Assembly: GCF_901709675.1 (NCBI RefSeq)
Contig: NC_051089.1
Location: forward strand, 7,129,476 to 7,193,475
Direction: 5' to 3'
Source: Syngnathus acus
Lineage: Eukaryota > Chordata > Actinopteri > Syngnathiformes > Syngnathidae
DNA length: 64,000 nt
The first letter of the stretch is position 1, and every line of letters begins with the position of its first letter. The notes below the pieces were generated by a model that searched no databases, was not told where the DNA came from, and saw nothing but the letters and a program-made list of their open reading frames with translations. This document shows, piece by piece, positions 1-64,000 of this stretch. Position numbers and translations under genes: made by a program.

Positions 1-59909
<59,909 letters not shown>

Positions 59910-62482
59910 CTGGCAAAGAATATAGAATTATATTTGTATTTCACAGACTACCAAAATGGACAAAGCAAGTTAATTTATCACGCATAATTGTTCTACAGTT
60001 GAACAATCTTGACAACAATTAGTTACTAGCTACAAGCATCGTCATTTTCCGGCCTTTCAGAAGCTTTTTGAATGACCACATTCTAACAATGATTTTGTCA
60101 ACGCACCAGCCACACACAAGGCAGCATGAAATCAAACATTGTAAATGACAAAGGCCTTTTCTCACAGTTCATAAAAACAGTCCCATGACATATCGCTCAT
60201 TTTAAAAACACAAAGATCGAGACACGATAGGAGATGGAAAATGAAGACAAAAATCAGCGGCCCTTGTTAATCATAATACAAAGCGTGATAAAATACACAA
60301 CTGAACAGATAATCATGAGATATTGTATCCTTAATAATAGGAAGCCTGTGCATTTACACACAAATTGACTCATTCACACAGCGCAGGGAAATCAGAACGC
60401 TAATGAGAAATGACTTGCAACAGCCAGCGTTCTCTCACAGGCACACTTTCATGTCAAAATAAACATAGCAAAGTGTACGTGTGCGGCACATGATGGGTTG
60501 GGGGTATGAAATAAAAAATGCATTTTTCTGTTGCAGAGTGCAGCAGCAGAGGCGAGAAACAGCAAGTACAAGGCCTTTGATTTTGTTCAGCAGTCAGTAC
60601 AAATTATGGTGGACAAGGGGGGCATCAAATGGGGGGATTAAAAATGTATTAAAAAACACAGGAGTTCCTCTCGTATGTGACACATGCAGACCTGCACTAG
60701 GCCTATTAGCTATGACAGACGGAGGAGGGGAACTGTGGGAGGACCGGAGAGGAAATTGGGGGTAGGGTAGCCCCCATTATGTAGAATGGCAAGAAGCAAA
60801 CTGGTGTGAACAGAAATGAGGTAAAGAAACGGCTTGTCGTTTTGCTTAATAAAACAGGTGGGGCAGTGGGGGAATATATTGGTAATACGAAAGACAAACA
60901 AAAAAATTCTCGAGATGCCTTTGTTTGAGCTTATTACTCAATCAGGGGTTGGCTGGACCTCTTAGATCCTCTGGAATATTAAATCTTAGAACATTTTGTA
61001 CAATGCACTCTCGGGCACAAGACTGTGTCGACTGCAAGCTAGTTTCAAGCATTAATTATGAATATTCATCCAATGGACTTCATACAAATTTTCATGGACC
61101 GAGTTGAAAACTACCACAATTTGGTGAGACAGGTGGGTTGCTGGAGATTGCAGAAGAGTGGATTGACTATTGTGTATCAAGGCTCAAATAATACTGCATC
61201 CAAGTGGAAAAAGCACGAAAGTCAAAGGTATCGTAATCATCCTCAAGAGTTAACAGGGGTGGCCACGACAACCCCTAGCCACCATTTAGCGACACCCCTG
61301 TACTCACACAAATTGGGTGCGATGCATGTTCACATTCTGCCACTGTTTCGTGCATGCCCAAATCCCTTCTCCCTGTCCATCTTGGTACATCTCAAAGTCC
61401 TCCAACTGCATCAAAGTGAATCCAAGTACTTTCCTCTCTGTACTTTGAAGAGACAGCTCGTGTAGTAACTTCCTTTTCTTGGCGTCATCCACCGGGGAAG
61501 GAGTTCAAGAGCAAGACGTAGCCAGTTTACAAGTCTCTCCCTTATCATGCCCCTTTCGTCTCCTCAACCTGAGCATAGCCATCTTCCCAGCCTTTCCCAC
61601 TTCTCTCCTTCCCCCTCATCTCTGGCGTCCCCCAACAACTTGTTCTCATAGCTACATGGAGTATGTGAGCAGGAAATATTACCATAGCAAATGAAAACGG
61701 GGATGACCCCCTCCCATTTTCTTTTTATTCAATGTTGCATTAAGCTCCCTTTCTCGCAGCCTGCTAATTAGTCGAGGGATTCGTGTTTGGGAGTTAAGAG
61801 TGCACACTTGCATTCTTTTCTTTATATCAAAAGATTTTGATGCCGCTGCTCCATTTTCTTCAAACCATATATGGCAGATGAAAAAAGTTGATATGTTATC
61901 AATTCTAAAAGTCTCTTTTAGTCGATATGTCTACAAATAAGATAAAGTACATATCAATGCAAATATCAAATTGTTACATGACTGAAATGTTAATTCTTAA
62001 AAAGTTAATTTACACAATGTTATTGACAATTGCTACAATTTCATGTCATACACTTGCAAATAGTAACAATTTATACAACAAAAGGTGTCCCATTATGTCC
62101 TAAAAATGACTTCAACAAAATTTATGGATCTGAGTTTTTATCAATAACAAAGGATGAAGAGAACACTGAGGCCATGGTGTGTTCTTTTTTGTTCATTAGC
62201 GGAAGAGAGGCAAAAAACATAACGTCCTCTATTATACTTACAACAATGAAGCTCTATTTTGATTATAATGCTACAGAGCCATTACCTTAGAGGTTGCAGT
62301 ATATCGTGAAATAGAACTGCACAGCCATACTGTTTACTATATGCTTTTATGTAGCTAAATGAGAGGTGCTCTTATTTTCTAACACCTCTAGCCCGTACTA
62401 CATAACACTTTTATTACATACTTTTATTCTAATTTGTTGTGTAAACTTTATCTGCATGCGTCTTCTTTAACCACTACACAGA

Positions 62483-62522
62483 ATTTACCTCCAGGGGATC
62501 AATAAAGGATTATCTTATCTAA
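62483..62522 (-). mobile_element. Retroposon 3'-end fragment (minus strand)
   Basis: Minus strand reads AGATAAGATAATCCTTTATT then GATCCCCTGGAGGTAAATTC, typical of the terminal part of fish retroposons. Short, isolated fragment. Confidence 0.5.
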
Positions 62523-62876
62523 TCTGAGTAGATGTCTTTGGACCAAGCAGATCTATCTAATGTAGAAGAGGTCATTGATTAGAAGTGCTTGTTGGCTGTA
62601 GGGCTTGACAGCATTACACTGTGTGCTGCATGCATGGATGGATGGATGCTGGGTAATATCAATTTCAGAAAATCTCTTTTTGTAATGTCACTTCTCTACT
62701 TATTGGAAAAGATCATTCGATGCAGATAAATGAATACATTTGAGTCAAAATGTAGGAAAGGAAAATATATTGTAAATTGTATTTTCCCCGGGAATGTTCT
62801 GGAAAAACCTGCTGAGTGAGAAACCTGCTCTAATGGGTGTGTGGACATTCAGATGACCTGTCACAAGCAACTGTGC

Positions 62877-62914
62877 ATGTGTGCGTGTGTGTGTGTGTGT
62901 GTTTGTGTGTGTGC
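62877..62914. repeat. Impure (TG)n microsatellite
   Basis: GT repeats with CGT and TTT interruptions. Confidence 0.9.
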
Positions 62915-64000
62915 ACAGCATCAGTGTGCGATAATCTGCTGGGGCAACTCATCTTATCCTAAAAGCCATGACCAATTTCACGCTCTCACTGGAAAGGTCG
63001 AGCCCCAAGAGTGCGTGTGTGTTTGTGCACACACTCGTGTTGTGTGTATCTAAAGTTAACCCAGTTAACCCCTGCCTAGGTGCAAATCTGCTGTTGAAGC
63101 AGATGTTTGCAGCAGAGATTGCGGGTGGCCCTTCTTAACGTCACAGCCTATCAATATCCATCTCCACAGATGCAAACGCAAACAGAAAAGTGCCAAATTC
63201 AACTAAACACAACACGTATAAATGCCTGCTACGTTAAAACAGCCATATTAGTTTATTAATCCTCTGGATCAATAAATTAGCAACTTTTTGTATTCACTGG
63301 TCGGCCATTGGTCTTCTATTTGAGACTGGCATCTAAACAGGGGCTCGGAACATTTAGGGAGATTGCATCCCCAAAATTAGATTTCTCAGTAATATGATTT
63401 TTTCTGCTTCTTCCACTAACACTATTATGCCATCGCTTCAAATTTAATTTTGCACTTGCAGAGCTCTCTCATTTTTTTTTCCATTTTGCAAAACCATCAG
63501 CGCTACATAAGGCCCAAAATTGTCTTCAAATATGGCGCACCACAAGACTTTTACACCTGTTGCCAACAGTGCGTGCAATCTATTAGCGTGAGTGAACATG
63601 CCATTTAAGCATCTTGCTACGGGGAGGGATCTTGCTAAATCAGGCCTACAGCATAATATGGTATGGTGCCATATGAAACACAACACATGATATAGTTTTC
63701 AGATATGACTGAATCCATCAGATGTGGAGGGGAAAGAATGACAGATTAAGTGTGACTCGGAGTGCGCATAAGAAAGCATCAAAAGACACGGTGAGAAAGC
63801 GAAGGGTGAGGAGGGGGGGTGCATGTTTGAGTGTGTTTGAGCTTCCGCGAGTTATAAGTGTGTGTCTTCCGAGGCCCCCGTTGATCATCTTGACACATGT
63901 CTGAGCATTTCTGTCACTTTAATGTCACTGTGGAAATTCTGCAGATTAGTTGAACATCCGTCATGGTGCGGGGCCGATTCAAGTCAACAGAACGCATGCA

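Larger units (their letters stand above)
59910..64000 (-). other. Presumed upstream ush2a intron, partial
   Basis: Everything above the acceptor of W1 should be intron, because W1 opens in the middle of laminin-EGF module 1. I looked for the laminin N-terminal domain or the start of EGF module 1 on the minus strand and found none. The stretch is AT-rich and holds a short TG repeat near 62877 and a repeat fragment at 62483-62522. Confidence 0.6.

Noticed and set aside
59910-64000. An exon for the first part of laminin-EGF 1 or the laminin N-terminal domain
   Set aside because: No minus-strand frame here shows the expected Cys spacing or laminin N-terminal motifs.

Overview
This window is a piece of a vertebrate genome, very probably a percomorph-type teleost fish. 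It has GT-AG introns, many long (CA)n/(TG)n microsatellites, a tRNA-derived SINE ending in ATGGATGGATGGA, and short introns. It holds one recognisable protein-coding gene, on the minus strand: ush2a, encoding usherin, the giant extracellular and membrane protein of photoreceptors and hair cells that is affected in Usher syndrome type 2A. Neither end of the gene is in the window. I see no second gene on either strand.

I resolved 51 exons (called W1-W51 here, in transcript order from high to low coordinates). Every junction was checked for a splice dinucleotide and for phase continuity. Together they carry about 8.96 kb of coding sequence, about 2,986 codons. From memory of the human protein (about 5,200 residues), this matches human exons 10 to 51.

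Layout in transcript order. 59909-54372: tail of laminin-EGF module 1 and modules 2-10. 54258-49980: four fibronectin III (FN3) domains. 46413-46307: the first half of a fifth FN3. 45949-35638: two laminin G domains. 35862-34415: the second half of FN3-5. 33089-7546: twelve complete FN3 domains and the start of another. 7468-1: the first half of that FN3, then a cysteine-rich block of repeated CC pairs that runs off the low end. 59910-64000 is the preceding intron. The laminin N-terminal domain (upstream) and the remaining FN3s, membrane segment and PDZ-binding tail (downstream) are outside.

Three points stand out. (1) Five exons that are single in human (13, 17, 21, 32 and 41, lengths recalled) are split here by nine extra introns of 66-394 bp, one of them GC-AG. 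(2) One FN3 domain carries an in-frame, Asn/Ser-rich, cysteine-free insertion of about 99 residues with several N-glycosylation sequons. (3) That insertion, the laminin G pair and the Cys-rich block all interrupt an FN3 domain at about the same place, just after strand C. Introns hold microsatellites, two copies of a tRNA-derived SINE (one with a perfect 12-bp target-site duplication), a hairpin hAT-like MITE, and a roughly 125-bp repeat in three copies. I found no sign of an unknown multi-gene system.
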